This document shows positions 1 to 8,371 of a DNA stretch of 37,761 nucleotides, piece by piece (position 1 is the first letter of the stretch; each line of letters begins with the position of its first letter). Made by a program: the position numbers and the translations under genes. The notes under the pieces were generated by a model. The model ran no database searches. It was given only the letters and a program-made list of their open reading frames with translations, and had not been told where the DNA came from. Origin of the DNA: Candidatus Auribacterota bacterium. GTDB lineage: Bacteria; Auribacterota; Tritonobacteria; UBA1439. The DNA is taken from positions 1 through 37,761 of the forward strand of contig JAPLCW010000162.1 in NCBI GenBank assembly GCA_026392015.1. The letters are read 5' to 3'.

Positions 1-556
1 TGTAAAACTGGCCACCGCTTTTGCCCTCGGCGCTAGCGAAGCGGGCGAGGAAGTACTCGTAGACACGGCCCAGGGTGTCCTTGGCGCGGTCAGCGGCGCT
101 GCCCAGGGCGATGTCGCTCACCAGGTTGATGATCTGGCCGAGGCGCTGCTTGTCGAGACCCGGACGAGCATAATCCTTGGGCAATACGCCCTTGAGAGAG
201 GGATTATCCCTCTCGATGGAAGACATGGCGTCGTCCACAATCTGGCCAATGGTTGGTTGTTTGGCATCGGCCTTGAGGTGGGGCCAGCGTGCTTCCTTAG
301 GCACCCAAAAGATATTTTTCGCTCTATACTCGTCGGGATCTTCCGTGTCAGCGCCTTGGCCGCGCTCGCTATCAAGCTTCGTGCGATGTTCCTCAAAGGC
401 GTCTGAGATATATTTAAGGAATATGAGCCCAAGGACCACGTGCTTATACTCGGCAGCATCCATATTGCTGCGCAGCTTATCCGCGGCCTGCCAGAGCTTT
501 TCCTCAAAACCCAGGGTGGCCCCATTGCTCTTATTCTGTTTTGATTTGCGTGCCAT
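1..556 (-). CDS. hsdM: Type I restriction-modification methyltransferase subunit HsdM, 5' part only
   Basis: This is the first 185 codons of HsdM, the N6-adenine methyltransferase subunit of a type I restriction-modification complex; it is cut by the left end of the window, so family-length HsdM (about 500 residues) is not seen. Visible are the N-terminal helical HsdM_N domain ([18 protein letters not shown], then [14 protein letters not shown]) and the start of the SAM-binding core ([12 protein letters not shown]...KSGGQFY), which is the family hallmark just before the catalytic domain. The ATG at 554-556 is preceded by a good GAGGAG ribosome binding site. The gene points away from tRNA-Pro, whose 3' end faces it. 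HsdS and HsdR would lie beyond the window. Recognition is from conserved motifs; confidence is high. Confidence 0.93.
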   Translation of the reverse strand, partial: MARKSKQNKSNGATLGFEEKLWQAADKLRSNMDAAEYKHVVLGLIFLKYISDAFEEHRTKLDSERGQGADTEDPDEYRAKNIFWVPKEARWPHLKADAKQPTIGQIVDDAMSSIERDNPSLKGVLPKDYARPGLDKQRLGQIINLVSDIALGSAADRAKDTLGRVYEYFLARFASAEGKSGGQFY

Positions 557-734
557 TGGGTAACTCCTCAGATTTACTTAACTTTATAGGCAATGTTTCT
601 TCGTGATTTTTGCAAGAAGTGTTATAAGGTGAGATTATACGCTATATCCCACCGACTATAAAGATCAAAGAGGCAGCCCCTCTAAACAGTGTTTAAAAGC
701 TTTTAGAGCGCGCGAAAAACCAAGAGCCTGCGGA

Positions 735-754
735 GCCGAGACTGAAGTCTCGGC
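735..754. repeat. Short palindrome shared with the 86-109 bp MITE family
   Basis: GCCGAGACTGAAGTCTCGGC is a near-perfect inverted repeat. Closely related palindromes, with TTAA at the centre, occur inside the two mobile-looking elements at about 13815-13923 and 17944-18048. The rest of 557-967 has no gene that I can support; it holds a duplicated phrase, AACTTGTGTTGCT, at about 904 and 949. Confidence 0.7.
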
Positions 755-967
755 TACACGGGTCCGGCAACGGAGGAGCGGGGAAAGCGGCACGGGGAAT
801 GAGTCGGGTTCGTCCTTTGACCCTGCTCAGGACAAACGCGTGAAGTGACAACCGTAGGACGGCGGACAAAACTCATCCTGCTACTTTAAACTTTCAACTT
901 TTAACTTGTGTTGCTGTAGTTTCTTTTACCCGCAATTCGAAACTCGCAACTTGTGTTGCTATAGTAA

Positions 968-1044
968 TGGTCGGGGCGGGCGGATTTGAACCGCCGACCT
1001 CTTGGTCCCGAACCAAGCGCGCTAGCCATCTGCGCTACGCCCCG
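968..1044 (-). tRNA. tRNA-Pro(CGG), CCA encoded
   Basis: The reverse complement folds as a complete cloverleaf. The acceptor stem CGGGGCG pairs with CGCCCCG, the anticodon stem CTTGG/CCAAG encloses loop TTCGGGA (anticodon CGG, proline), and the T arm contains GGTTCAAATCC. The discriminator A (971) is followed by an encoded CCA (970-968). The 3' end points toward hsdM, a geometry often seen where islands integrate into tRNA genes, although no second attachment site is visible in this window. Confidence 0.96.
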
Positions 1045-1050
1045 ATACTA

Positions 1051-1155
1051 CAGTGATTAGTGATTAGTGATTAGTGGAAAACAGAACTACCAACCTGACC
1101 TCTCCCTCTTAACCTCATAATACTACAGCGATAAGTGATAAGTGATAAGTGAACT
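1051..1155. repeat. Degenerate heptanucleotide tandem repeats, two related arrays
   Basis: At 1052-1076 the 7-mer GATTAGT is repeated three times. At about 1128-1151 a variant, GATAAGT, is repeated three times. Both arrays are preceded by TACTACAG, so this looks like a duplicated and diverged unit. There is no coding potential. They resemble the STRR (short tandemly repeated repetitive) heptamers described in cyanobacteria, but the lineage here is different. Confidence 0.8.
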
Positions 1156-1176
1156 ACTACCTGACTTCCCCCAACC

Positions 1177-1863
1177 CTATAGCACATAGTTCATTATCAA
1201 AAAGCCGAGAACTATCAATACCACGAAAAGGACAGAGATCCAATCGAAATATTTTTCTATAAATCTCTTTATCGGGGGGCCGAACACCCACAACAAGAGA
1301 CTCACCCCGAAAAACCGCCCTCCGCGTCCGAGGATGGATGCCAGCACCAAGGTCGAAAATGGTATATTAAAATAGCCGGCCGCCACGGTAAACACCTTGT
1401 ACGGAATCGGTGTGAATCCAGCGATAAAAACCGCCATGAACTCGTTCTGGTCATAGAGTTGCTGGACCCACAAGAACAAAGAGGTGTCCGACTCGTAAGT
1501 GGATCCCACCGGATATGCATAAAAAGTGAATCCGGCCTCGGTGACCACCCGTGCACCCTCATGCGCTATACCATACCATATCGCCTTCCCCACCACAAAG
1601 GCAACGATATAATTCACTACCGCAAAAAATTCGTGGCCAAGATAGTATCCGAACATTCCCCCCATGACCGATCCGACCGTACAAATCGCCGCGTAATAGA
1701 ACGCGCGCTCCCTGTGTGCAAAAACCAGCGCGAAAAACAATACGTCGGGAGGAACCGGGAAAAAAGACGATTCAATAAATGATATCAAAAAAAGAGCAGG
1801 CGTCCCGTAAGGCGTATCAGCCCAGTGCAAAACCCAGTCATATAATGGCCGCAGCGAACGCAT
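1177..1863 (-). CDS. DedA/VTT (SNARE-associated) family inner membrane protein, YqaA-like
   Basis: A 228-residue polytopic membrane protein with about five hydrophobic segments. The motif FPVPPDVLFFALV near residue 35, followed by a Gly-rich GSVMGGMFGYYLG segment and later FIAGFTPIPYKVFTVAAGYF, is the re-entrant loop arrangement of VTT-domain proteins, which act as lipid scramblases or transporters of undecaprenyl or other phospholipids in better studied members. The PVPPD and TPIPYK signatures fit the YqaA branch. I chose the ATG at 1861-1863; a GTG at 1929 would add 22 residues of poor quality (LAPQNYCPLRFLF...) and lacks a good ribosome site. It is followed downstream only by tRNA-Pro, so it probably stands alone. 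The lipid substrate cannot be predicted. Confidence 0.85.
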   Translation of the reverse strand: MRSLRPLYDWVLHWADTPYGTPALFLISFIESSFFPVPPDVLFFALVFAHRERAFYYAAICTVGSVMGGMFGYYLGHEFFAVVNYIVAFVVGKAIWYGIAHEGARVVTEAGFTFYAYPVGSTYESDTSLFLWVQQLYDQNEFMAVFIAGFTPIPYKVFTVAAGYFNIPFSTLVLASILGRGGRFFGVSLLLWVFGPPIKRFIEKYFDWISVLFVVLIVLGFLIMNYVL

Positions 1864-2067
1864 AAATCCAATCCCGCGAGCGCTAAGAAATAAGAATCTT
1901 AATGGGCAGTAATTTTGGGGGGCCAGCACACCCCCTCCCTCACCCTCCCCCTCAAAGGGGGAGGGGATCTGATTTGAGACCCCGCGAGACTGATCTGTTA
2001 CTGAAAATCAAGCCGCACGCTTCTCAATGTGCCCTATTCCGACGATGCTTAATACTTTTCCCAGCAG

Positions 2068-2095
2068 TAAGCTGTAAGCCCTAAGCACTAAGCAA
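2068..2095. repeat. Four tandem 7-mers of the form TAAGCNN
   Basis: The words TAAGCTG, TAAGCCC, TAAGCAC and TAAGCAA follow each other without interruption between the DedA-like gene and pcm. It belongs to the class of period-7 degenerate repeats seen elsewhere in the window. Nearby 1930-1985 holds a CCCTCC...GGGGAGGGG palindromic phrase ending TTTGAGACC, also repeated at 3570-4088. Confidence 0.75.
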
Positions 2096-2142
2096 ACTGC
2101 CACTGGATTCTTCATTGTCTTTACTTAATCCCCCGTGCTTAC

Positions 2143-2823
2143 CTAACCTTCTCGCCACCCATGTTCACCCACCAGCGGGACAAATACGCATCCGCACACG
2201 TACTCTTCCCTCATCCCCTCCTTCTCTTTTCTGACGATACGCAGCTCCTGCGACCAGCTCCCGCCCACAGGGATCAGCAGCCTCCCTCCCTCTGCAAGCT
2301 GTTCGACGAGGGGCTCGGGGACGCGCGGCGCGCCTGCGGTGACAATAATTCCATTGAATGGGGCTTTCTCAGGCCAGCCGTTTGTGCCATCCGCCACACG
2401 GTACTGTACATTATTATACCCCAGCTCCCTGAGCAACGCCTCTGCTTTTTTCGCTATCGAATCGATCCTCTCGACGGTATACACCTCAGCGGCGATCTCC
2501 GCAAGGATTGCGGCCTGGTATCCGGACCCCGTTCCGATTTCGAGCACACGCTCATTCTTCTTTATGTCAAGGCACTGTGTCATGCACGCGACCATGAACG
2601 GCTGGGAAATCGTCTGCCCTTCTCCTATCGGGAGAGGATGGTCGTCATACGCGGAATTTTGAAGGTCCTTTTCCACAAAACGGTGCCGAGGCACTTTCCT
2701 GAAGGCATCAAGCACCCCGGGATTCCGAATGCCACGCGGAACAAGTTGCTGTTCCACCATCAGTTCGCGCATTCTTTCGAACTCATTCTCAGGGAGATCC
2801 GCCCTCTCCTTTCGCTTTCTCAT
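2143..2823 (-). CDS. pcm: Protein-L-isoaspartate O-methyltransferase
   Basis: Cytosolic repair enzyme that methylates L-isoaspartyl residues in damaged proteins using S-adenosylmethionine. The 226-residue length is normal for the family. SAM motif I, VLEIGTGSGYQAAILAE, lies at about residues 93-109; upstream are the family signatures VPRHRFVE and LPIGEGQTISQPFMVA, and post-motifs DGTNGWPEKAPFNGIIVTAGAP and GGRLLIPVG follow in the right order. The start ATG overlaps the stop of the upstream glycosyltransferase gene by four bases (ATGA), so the two are translationally coupled. The N-terminus is slightly extended and basic (MRKRKERADL), which may be genuine because the coupling fixes the start. 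Very secure assignment. Confidence 0.96.
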   Translation of the reverse strand: MRKRKERADLPENEFERMRELMVEQQLVPRGIRNPGVLDAFRKVPRHRFVEKDLQNSAYDDHPLPIGEGQTISQPFMVACMTQCLDIKKNERVLEIGTGSGYQAAILAEIAAEVYTVERIDSIAKKAEALLRELGYNNVQYRVADGTNGWPEKAPFNGIIVTAGAPRVPEPLVEQLAEGGRLLIPVGGSWSQELRIVRKEKEGMREEYVCGCVFVPLVGEHGWREG

Positions 2824-3485
2824 CTCCTCACCACATTCCGCAACACCAGTCTGATAAACCTGATCGTATCCCGCAGGGGATTGATCTTACTCTTCTCAGA
2901 GCCGTAGATTGTCTCGACAGGGATTGAGCATATGCTGCATCCCGCCCGCGCCGCATCGATGAGCATCTCAGATTCCGTATCATATCTCACTGTCCGGAAT
3001 CTCATACTCTCGAACGCGCGCCTGCTGATGAGCCTGTAGCCGCACTGGCTGTCGGGGATCCGCTGCCCCGCGAGCCGCGAGACGAAGAAAGAGGTCACCT
3101 TGTTCGTAAGGTACCGGAGGCGAGGCATCCGCTCCGTATCCCCCATCCTGTTCCCGAGGACAATGTCTGCGCGCTGCTCCTCGGCCGCCCGGAGGAAGAG
3201 CGGGATCTTCTCCCAGTCGTGCTGCCCGTCTGCGTCAAGGATGATCGCGGGATCGTAGCCCTCCCCGAACGCTCTTCCAAGACCGCTTCTGAGCGCCGCC
3301 CCCTTGCCGAGGTTCACCCTGTGGCGCACCACCTCCGCGCCCGCTTTCTCCGAAACGGCAGCGGTCGCATCCGTCGATCCGTCATCCACGACAATGACCT
3401 TCCCCGCGTAGGGCGATGCGCCGGAAACAACCTCGGCGATCCGTGCTTCCTCATTGTACGCCGGGATCACCACCGCGGGTTTCAT
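2820..3485 (-). CDS. Family 2 glycosyltransferase, DPM1/dolichol-phosphate mannosyltransferase-like
   Basis: A 221-residue GT-A fold transferase. N-terminal VVIPAYNEEARI is followed by VVDDGSTDAT (residues 32-41) for nucleotide binding, and DADGQHD (84-90) is the metal-binding DXD region typical of the polyprenyl-phosphate mannose/glucose synthase subgroup. QCGYRLISRRAFE is another subgroup signature. It has no C-terminal membrane segments, so it resembles the soluble catalytic type of DPM1 enzyme that makes polyprenyl-phosphate sugars. It is the first gene of a two-gene unit with pcm. If it makes polyprenyl-phosphate-mannose, it could supply the donor for the TMTC-like proteins at 13998-17790; that link is inference. 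The start ATG at 3483-3485 has no strong ribosome site. Confidence 0.9.
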   Translation of the reverse strand: MKPAVVIPAYNEEARIAEVVSGASPYAGKVIVVDDGSTDATAAVSEKAGAEVVRHRVNLGKGAALRSGLGRAFGEGYDPAIILDADGQHDWEKIPLFLRAAEEQRADIVLGNRMGDTERMPRLRYLTNKVTSFFVSRLAGQRIPDSQCGYRLISRRAFESMRFRTVRYDTESEMLIDAARAGCSICSIPVETIYGSEKSKINPLRDTIRFIRLVLRNVVRR

Positions 3486-3510
3486 AAATAGGGACAGACA
3501 CTCTTTTGCA

Positions 3511-4088
3511 TTGATACCACCATGTCCGGCTCCGTTGGTTTGATTATAATTCCTTACCTATGGGTGATGGTACCCCCCCACCCCGACCATTCCTTCGACA
3601 AGCTCAGGACAAGCTCCCCTCCAAGGGGGGAGGGGATGTGAATTGAGACCACCATGTCCGGATCCATCGTTTGGTTCTTGTCCGAAAAAGTTGCCCAATC
3701 ATGCGAAGAGAGTAGTCATCCCCGCGCAAGCGGGGATCCAGAAATGAACCTTTCCAGGCTGGATTCCTGCTGAAGTTTACCCTCGTGAAAACGGGGGCAG
3801 GAATGACAACACACTCCCATTTGAGCTCTTATACCTGCTGTCAGTTATGACAACATGCTTTGAGGACCATGCGTGCGATATCTGACTTCCATTCAGTAAG
3901 GTATAAACATTTTATCTCTCTGCCTGGGCAACTAATTTGGACAAGAACCCATCGTTTTAATTATAATTCCTCACTTATGGGCGATGGCCCCTCATCCCGA
4001 CCCTCCCTTCGGCAGGATCCCTTCAACTTCGCTCAGGGTCTTCGACAGGACAGGCTCCCCTCCAGGGGGGGATGTGATTTGAGACCAC
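3511..4088. repeat. Tandem intergenic repeat unit, second copy interrupted by a mobile-looking element
   Basis: The phrase beginning TTGA-ACCACCATGTCCGG and running through TATAATTCC to GTGATGG occurs at 3511-3570, and again at 3643-3672 continuing at 3958-3990. Each copy is followed by a CCCTCC/GGGGAGGGG palindrome ending TTTGAGACC. The second copy is split by the element at 3673-3949. There is no gene in 3486-4110. Confidence 0.8.
3673..3949. mobile_element. 277-bp MITE-like element with 25-bp inverted ends and 8-bp target duplication
   Basis: The left end begins GGTTCTTGTCC and continues to GTTGCCCA (3673-3697); the right end is its inverse, TGGGCAAC...GGACAAGAACC (3925-3949). About 22 of 25 positions match. 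CATCGTTT flanks it on both sides (3665-3672 and 3950-3957). The uninterrupted paralogous sequence at 3511-3570 carries only one target copy and aligns with the flanks without a gap, so precise insertion is well supported. It encodes no protein and contains a copy of the GTCAT...ATGAC palindromic repeat at 3715-3808. Confidence 0.85.
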
Positions 4089-4110
4089 CCATTCACTGCC
4101 CCCAATATCT

Positions 4111-4989
4111 TCAATCCCACTCCCTGTAGAACGCAAACCACTGAGAGGGGTAGCGCGAAATGTATTTCTCGATCTCGCGAACAATGCCCCTGTTGATCAT
4201 ATCCACCCTCTCTTCAAGCGGCGCCTTCTCATCCACCTCGATCGGGTTTTCGACATAAAGCGTGAAGCAGCCGGTCGGATCCTGGATGCAAAAGGCGGGC
4301 AGAATCGGAGCTCCGCTCCTCGCTGCGATCTCCGCGGGGCCGCGGGGGATCTTTGCCTCTCTTCCGAAGAACATGACGTGCGCGCCGTTCCCGCCCACAT
4401 CCCTGTCCGAAACAAAGGCAACCATTTGCTTTTCCCGGAGCGCATGGAAGAAGCCGCGCGCCGCGTGGCCGGGTGGAATCATGCGCATTCCCCCCGAAGT
4501 TCTCAACCGCATAAAATAACTGTCGATGCGCTCATTTCCCATCCGGAGCGCGACCGTATTCAAGGGTAATCCCTCACTCGCGGTCCCTGCGGCCCCCATC
4601 TCCCAGTTCCCGATGTGCGCGGTTACCGATATCAAACCGCGTCCGCGCGAGAGCGCCTCCCGAAAGCGCTCGAAATTCCGGAACTTCAGCAGGCCCGAGC
4701 GTATGTCGGACTGGATGCGTGAGAGGCGCATGAAGTCCACGATGTGGATCGCAAAATTCTCAAATGTTTCTCTCGCGAGGCGGAGTACCCTCCTCCTCCC
4801 CTTCTCCGTTGCCGTCTCCTGCCCGTTATACGAGAGCACGTGCGTGAGATTCGCGATGACCGCACGCCGCGCGGGGCCGTCGTACATGAAGCATAAGTCG
4901 GCGACCAGCTTCGCGACCCTCACGCAGATCGGCCGGGGCATGACCTCGACACCCAGATCTGCGAGGATGTACAGAATATAGATGAGCAT
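4111..4989 (-). CDS. Lysophospholipid/lipid A-type acyltransferase (LpxL/HtrB family)
   Basis: A 292-residue acyltransferase of the LPLAT superfamily that transfers fatty acyl chains onto lipid A or related glycolipids at the inner face of the cytoplasmic membrane. The catalytic HX4(D/E) motif is HIGNWE (H125, E130). It is followed by VALRMGNERIDSYFMRLR and by SDRDVGGNGAHVMFFGREAKIPRGPAEIA, which are the binding-pocket blocks expected for LpxL-type enzymes, and the C-terminus RYPSQWFAFYREWD matches the family end. The N-terminal hydrophobic stretch (LIYILYILADLGVEV) is a short membrane anchor. ATG at 4987-4989 is preceded by AGGGAAAG. The HIGNWE form is shared with mycobacterial PIM acyltransferases, so the exact acceptor is uncertain, though LPS is likely in a diderm. 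Confidence 0.88.
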   Translation of the reverse strand: MLIYILYILADLGVEVMPRPICVRVAKLVADLCFMYDGPARRAVIANLTHVLSYNGQETATEKGRRRVLRLARETFENFAIHIVDFMRLSRIQSDIRSGLLKFRNFERFREALSRGRGLISVTAHIGNWEMGAAGTASEGLPLNTVALRMGNERIDSYFMRLRTSGGMRMIPPGHAARGFFHALREKQMVAFVSDRDVGGNGAHVMFFGREAKIPRGPAEIAARSGAPILPAFCIQDPTGCFTLYVENPIEVDEKAPLEERVDMINRGIVREIEKYISRYPSQWFAFYREWD

Positions 4990-5011
4990 CGCTCTTTCCC
5001 TGTAAGAAATT

Positions 5012-5190
5012 ACTTATGGGGTGCCCATTGATGAATATATCATTCCTGCCCCCCCATTTTCACGAGGGTAAATTCCAGCAGGGATCCAGGTTCCATGCTG
5101 GATCCCCGCCTGCCTGCGCGAAGCCGCTTCGGCATAGGCGGGCTTGCGCGGGGATGACAACGGAAATAAATACCTGCCCTAAGTGACCCT
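5012..5190. repeat. Palindromic TCATTCCTGCC repeat element (inverse copy of the 18854-19034 family)
   Basis: Read in reverse, this matches the element at 18854-19034: it starts GGGTCACTTA, passes through TTGTCATCCCCG, and carries the CTCGTGAAAATGG phrase. An extra GC-rich hairpin (about 5110-5145) interrupts one arm. Outer ends TTACTTATGGGGTG and AAGTGACCC are roughly inverted. Non-coding. Confidence 0.65.
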
Positions 5191-5307
5191 TACCTTTCCC
5201 TTGTCCCGTGCTCTTTATCTCCCAAGGGCAGGGAGCAGTGCTTCCGCAACCCCCACCTGATGGCAGATTATATTTATAGCACAGCGATGCAACGCACGCA
5301 ACTGTTC

Positions 5308-5515
5308 ACAGGATCCAGAATTCAGGAGTCAGGAGTCAGGAGGTGAAATGAGGACGCCCGCGGTGACATTATTGCTCAGGAGCCAGAATTCAGAAGACAG
5401 AATTCAGGAGACAGGAGATAAACGTTCCCTTGAAGTGCCGTTATTCTTAATTCTGTATTCTGGATTCTGTATTCTTGCTTTTCCATTCTGTCTTCTGAAT
5501 TCTGGATTCTGACTA
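5308..5515. repeat. Period-7 degenerate repeats in two inverted arms
   Basis: Left arm words are variants of GGAGTCA and CAGAATT (5313-5420). The right arm (5447-5511) is built of ATTCTGT, ATTCTGG, ATTCTGT, ATTCTTG and similar words. The arms are imperfect reverse complements, so the transcript could form a long imperfect hairpin. Non-coding. Confidence 0.75.
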
Positions 5516-5531
5516 CCTTAAGTAGTTACGA

Positions 5532-8135
5532 CTATTCCACGACAAAAGTCGTGGATGCAAGGGAGGATCGCCAGTTCTTGGTGTTGAATACGGAGGTCCC
5601 CGGGGCGGTGAGCACTCCAAAGATGGTATAGGTGCCGGAGGGAAGGTTCTGACCCAATTCAAAATTCCCCATAATAAAGGTGAGGTTTCCGCCGATCATA
5701 ATTTTCCGGAGGACGGGGGTTGCGGACGAACGCCACTGGCCTTTTGAAAGGAAGAGCAGCCGGCCGTTGGGGGTAAGGCCCGCAATATACGGATCAATAA
5801 GATTCCTCATCACATTCGATGTGTCCGGCCAGATCTCGGCGGACAGGACGAGCGAGTTTCCCTTTTTGTATTTGAGGGCGTCCGTACTGACCTTGATTCT
5901 GGGATACTTGATCGGAGGAGTGGGGACCGGGGTCGGGGTCGACGGAGGATTCACGATGGTAAAGCCCGGATTCGCGGTGTCTCCGAAGAAACTCTCCTGC
6001 CCGTCCGGATTCACCAGGCGTACGGAATAATCACCTGCCGCCAGGCTCGCGGGGGTTGTCACCGTCAGCTTCGTGGAAGTCACCCATAGTATATCCGATA
6101 ATTTGGTATCCTCGATGACAGGAATCGGGCCCCTCATAAAGAGCGCCGGGGTGTCTCTGAAATCCGTGCCGCTCACGACAACAGCCACGCTCTCTCCGAT
6201 GAGGGCCCAGTTCGTTCTGCCGGGCAATCCATGGAGAGCGCCATCCTGATTGTCCGCACGGCCCACGTTGATTATCCGGGGAGCGGGGAGAAAGACCGTG
6301 AAGTCCTGTCCCGTGACATCCACGGGAGTGCTCGTGCTTATAGTCACCGAGCGCGCGGACGGCGAGAATGTGTACCTGAGCTTCTCCGGGATGATGCCAT
6401 AGGACGTCCCGCTTGGCAGAAGGCCGTATATCGTGTAGTAGCCATCCGAATCCGTAATGTCGGCCAGCACAGTGTGGCCGGGGAACTGCGCGCTTATGTC
6501 CGTGTATACCCTGACTCCCTCAAGCGGGGAGCCAACGGTATCCATAATCCTCCCCGACACTGAATATGTTCTCTTCAGATCCGGAGTACGGTGCGGGAGG
6601 TAGTGCACCGCGCCAAGGTAGCCGCTATCATTCCAATCCCAGATGTAGCGGCTGATGACTATATCATTGGTGCTTATCCACCAGTTCCCCTGCGCCCACA
6701 CCTCTAGCTGGTAAAGGCTGGGAGGCTCACTGGCACCCTGTTCCAAGTCAACATTGAGCAGACAGGACGGGTCCTGAACACCATAAAATTCATTCTGTCC
6801 CGCGCTCGCGAGATGTCCCGGCGGCCAGTTCCTGTACGGGTCAGGGGTACCGAGGTCGCCAAGGTCTATATTGTTATAGTCGGGCGACATGGGGAAGGAG
6901 TAGATCTCACCAAAATCGTTGATCGCGCCGCCGCTCATCCCGCTCGTCCGAAGGGCGTTATACGTCACAGGAAATGAAGGGACAGACGTGATCTCGACAA
7001 CGATGCCGGTACTGGAATCGGCTATGTTTGTCACGGTCATTCCCACCACGGCACCGAGGTTAAGAAAATTGGCACTGCTGTCCACCAGGTAGTAATGATC
7101 CCCCCCCGTGCACGTGCTCGTATAAGAGGTCGCCTGTCTTGGCCCCACCATATGTAGTATGTTCACGGCGGGGTCAATGGTACCCCATCTCGCCCAGATG
7201 AGACGTGTGAATCCGCCGAGCCGAGAGTATTCGACCGTGATCGGCTTAAGGTTGTCATCCCACTCAATGCCTCTCCCCTCCCCCCCGCGCCCGATGATGT
7301 TGCAGTTGTTCACCCTCATGCTGCACGCGGAGGGTATCTTTGCCAGCCCTACCAATTTGAACTCCTCGCCGACAATCCCCGCAACGGCATCGGAAACAGT
7401 GCTGTCCATCATCGAGGCGCCGGCGTGCATATCGAGATCAATACCCGCCGAGGAGAAGGAGCACCCGACAATGATCGGAGTGGAGTACTCGGTGACGTAC
7501 AGGGCCTTTGCGCTGCCCGTCAGACCCGATGTATTACAGTTCGTCAATCTGGGCGCGCTCACGCCCCAGCAATCAAACGCCACAACCGCGTTGATCACGG
7601 TGGTATTGTTGATGAATGGAGACGACGTTCCGTCAAACCGGATTCCTGACGTAACATCATTGATAAAACAATAGTTGACTGTGGGATTGGGCGGCGTGGC
7701 GTCAAACGCTTTAAATTCTATTCCATAGACGCTATGATCGATGTTGCAGTAGCTGAGGGTTCCCGAGGAGGAGTCATCAGAAAATACTATACCAAACCAG
7801 CCATTGACTGCGGTCCCGGTGCTCGTGAGAGTGACCAGGTTCGACGGAGTTCCATTAACGTTGAGCGTGCCGTATACAATAATCTCACTCCTCAACAGGT
7901 CCCATCCCCAGTGCGTATCGTCGCTATTCTCCTGAAAACGGACCTCGCACCCCTCCCCGATGTTGAGTGTCGCTCCCAGCGCTATCGTGATATCCCCCGT
8001 AACGATGATGGGATTCATCGAGGAATCCCAGCTATTGTCTCCGTACAGGGTCCTTCCGGATATCGTCGTTGTGGCAACGCTCGCTACCGGGAGGAGAAGC
8101 ATGATTCCGAACAGCACTATCACAGCATACTTCAT
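5532..8135 (-). CDS. Secreted multidomain protein: parallel beta-helix, carboxypeptidase-regulatory-like and IPT/TIG-like domains
   Basis: An 867-residue exported protein. The ATG at 8133-8135 follows GGGAG and opens a clear signal peptide (MKYAVIVLFGIMLLLPVASV). Residues about 30-310 contain repeated short turns rich in N, G and T (e.g. LSYCNIDHSVYGIEF, INNTTVINAVVAFDC), typical of NosD-like right-handed beta-helices. A middle part near YSVSGRIMDTVGSPLEGV to DSDGYYTIYGLLPSGTSY is a CarboxypepD_reg-like beta sandwich. It is followed by an IPT/TIG-like segment (SVAVVVSGTDFRDTPALFM to AGDYSVRLVNPDG), a Pro/Thr linker (STPTPVPTPP), and a C-terminal sandwich ending TTFVVE. It probably acts at the cell surface or outside the cell. 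There is no obvious enzyme motif. Its C-terminal module resembles that of the protein at 20754-22418. Confidence 0.85.
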   Translation of the reverse strand: MKYAVIVLFGIMLLLPVASVATTTISGRTLYGDNSWDSSMNPIIVTGDITIALGATLNIGEGCEVRFQENSDDTHWGWDLLRSEIIVYGTLNVNGTPSNLVTLTSTGTAVNGWFGIVFSDDSSSGTLSYCNIDHSVYGIEFKAFDATPPNPTVNYCFINDVTSGIRFDGTSSPFINNTTVINAVVAFDCWGVSAPRLTNCNTSGLTGSAKALYVTEYSTPIIVGCSFSSAGIDLDMHAGASMMDSTVSDAVAGIVGEEFKLVGLAKIPSACSMRVNNCNIIGRGGEGRGIEWDDNLKPITVEYSRLGGFTRLIWARWGTIDPAVNILHMVGPRQATSYTSTCTGGDHYYLVDSSANFLNLGAVVGMTVTNIADSSTGIVVEITSVPSFPVTYNALRTSGMSGGAINDFGEIYSFPMSPDYNNIDLGDLGTPDPYRNWPPGHLASAGQNEFYGVQDPSCLLNVDLEQGASEPPSLYQLEVWAQGNWWISTNDIVISRYIWDWNDSGYLGAVHYLPHRTPDLKRTYSVSGRIMDTVGSPLEGVRVYTDISAQFPGHTVLADITDSDGYYTIYGLLPSGTSYGIIPEKLRYTFSPSARSVTISTSTPVDVTGQDFTVFLPAPRIINVGRADNQDGALHGLPGRTNWALIGESVAVVVSGTDFRDTPALFMRGPIPVIEDTKLSDILWVTSTKLTVTTPASLAAGDYSVRLVNPDGQESFFGDTANPGFTIVNPPSTPTPVPTPPIKYPRIKVSTDALKYKKGNSLVLSAEIWPDTSNVMRNLIDPYIAGLTPNGRLLFLSKGQWRSSATPVLRKIMIGGNLTFIMGNFELGQNLPSGTYTIFGVLTAPGTSVFNTKNWRSSLASTTFVVE

Positions 8136-8218
8136 TTCATCGCTCCCGCCCCGCCTATTTGAAATATACCATATAATAATGGCAAAGTCAAATGGCGGCA
8201 TAATTGCCGAATAATGGG

Positions 8219-8363
8219 TCAGAAGATGTGAAAAAATAGAGAACAGGTCTAATCTGTCATTGAGAGCGAAGCGAAGCAATCTGCTTCCAACTAGTTACAA
8301 AGAGATTGCCACGCCCCTTCGGGGCTCGCAATGACAAAATCACTATTTTTTCACACCTTCTCA
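8219..8363. repeat. Palindromic element with TGTCATTG core and GTGAAAAAATAG inverted ends
   Basis: GTGAAAAAATAG near 8228-8239 is mirrored by CTATTTTTTCAC near 8343-8354, enclosing a core that begins TGTCATTGAGAGCGAAGCG and ends GCTCGCAATGACA. The core is related to that of the element at 33094-33208, while the outer ends are different. Non-coding; it may be transcribed downstream of nothing obvious. Confidence 0.7.
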
Positions 8364-8371
8364 GTTATTGT

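Noticed and set aside
3511..4088. Possible CRISPR array because of repeated palindromic phrases
   Set aside because: Repeats are few, irregularly spaced, of unequal length and are explained by tandem duplication plus a transposon-like insertion; no cas genes.
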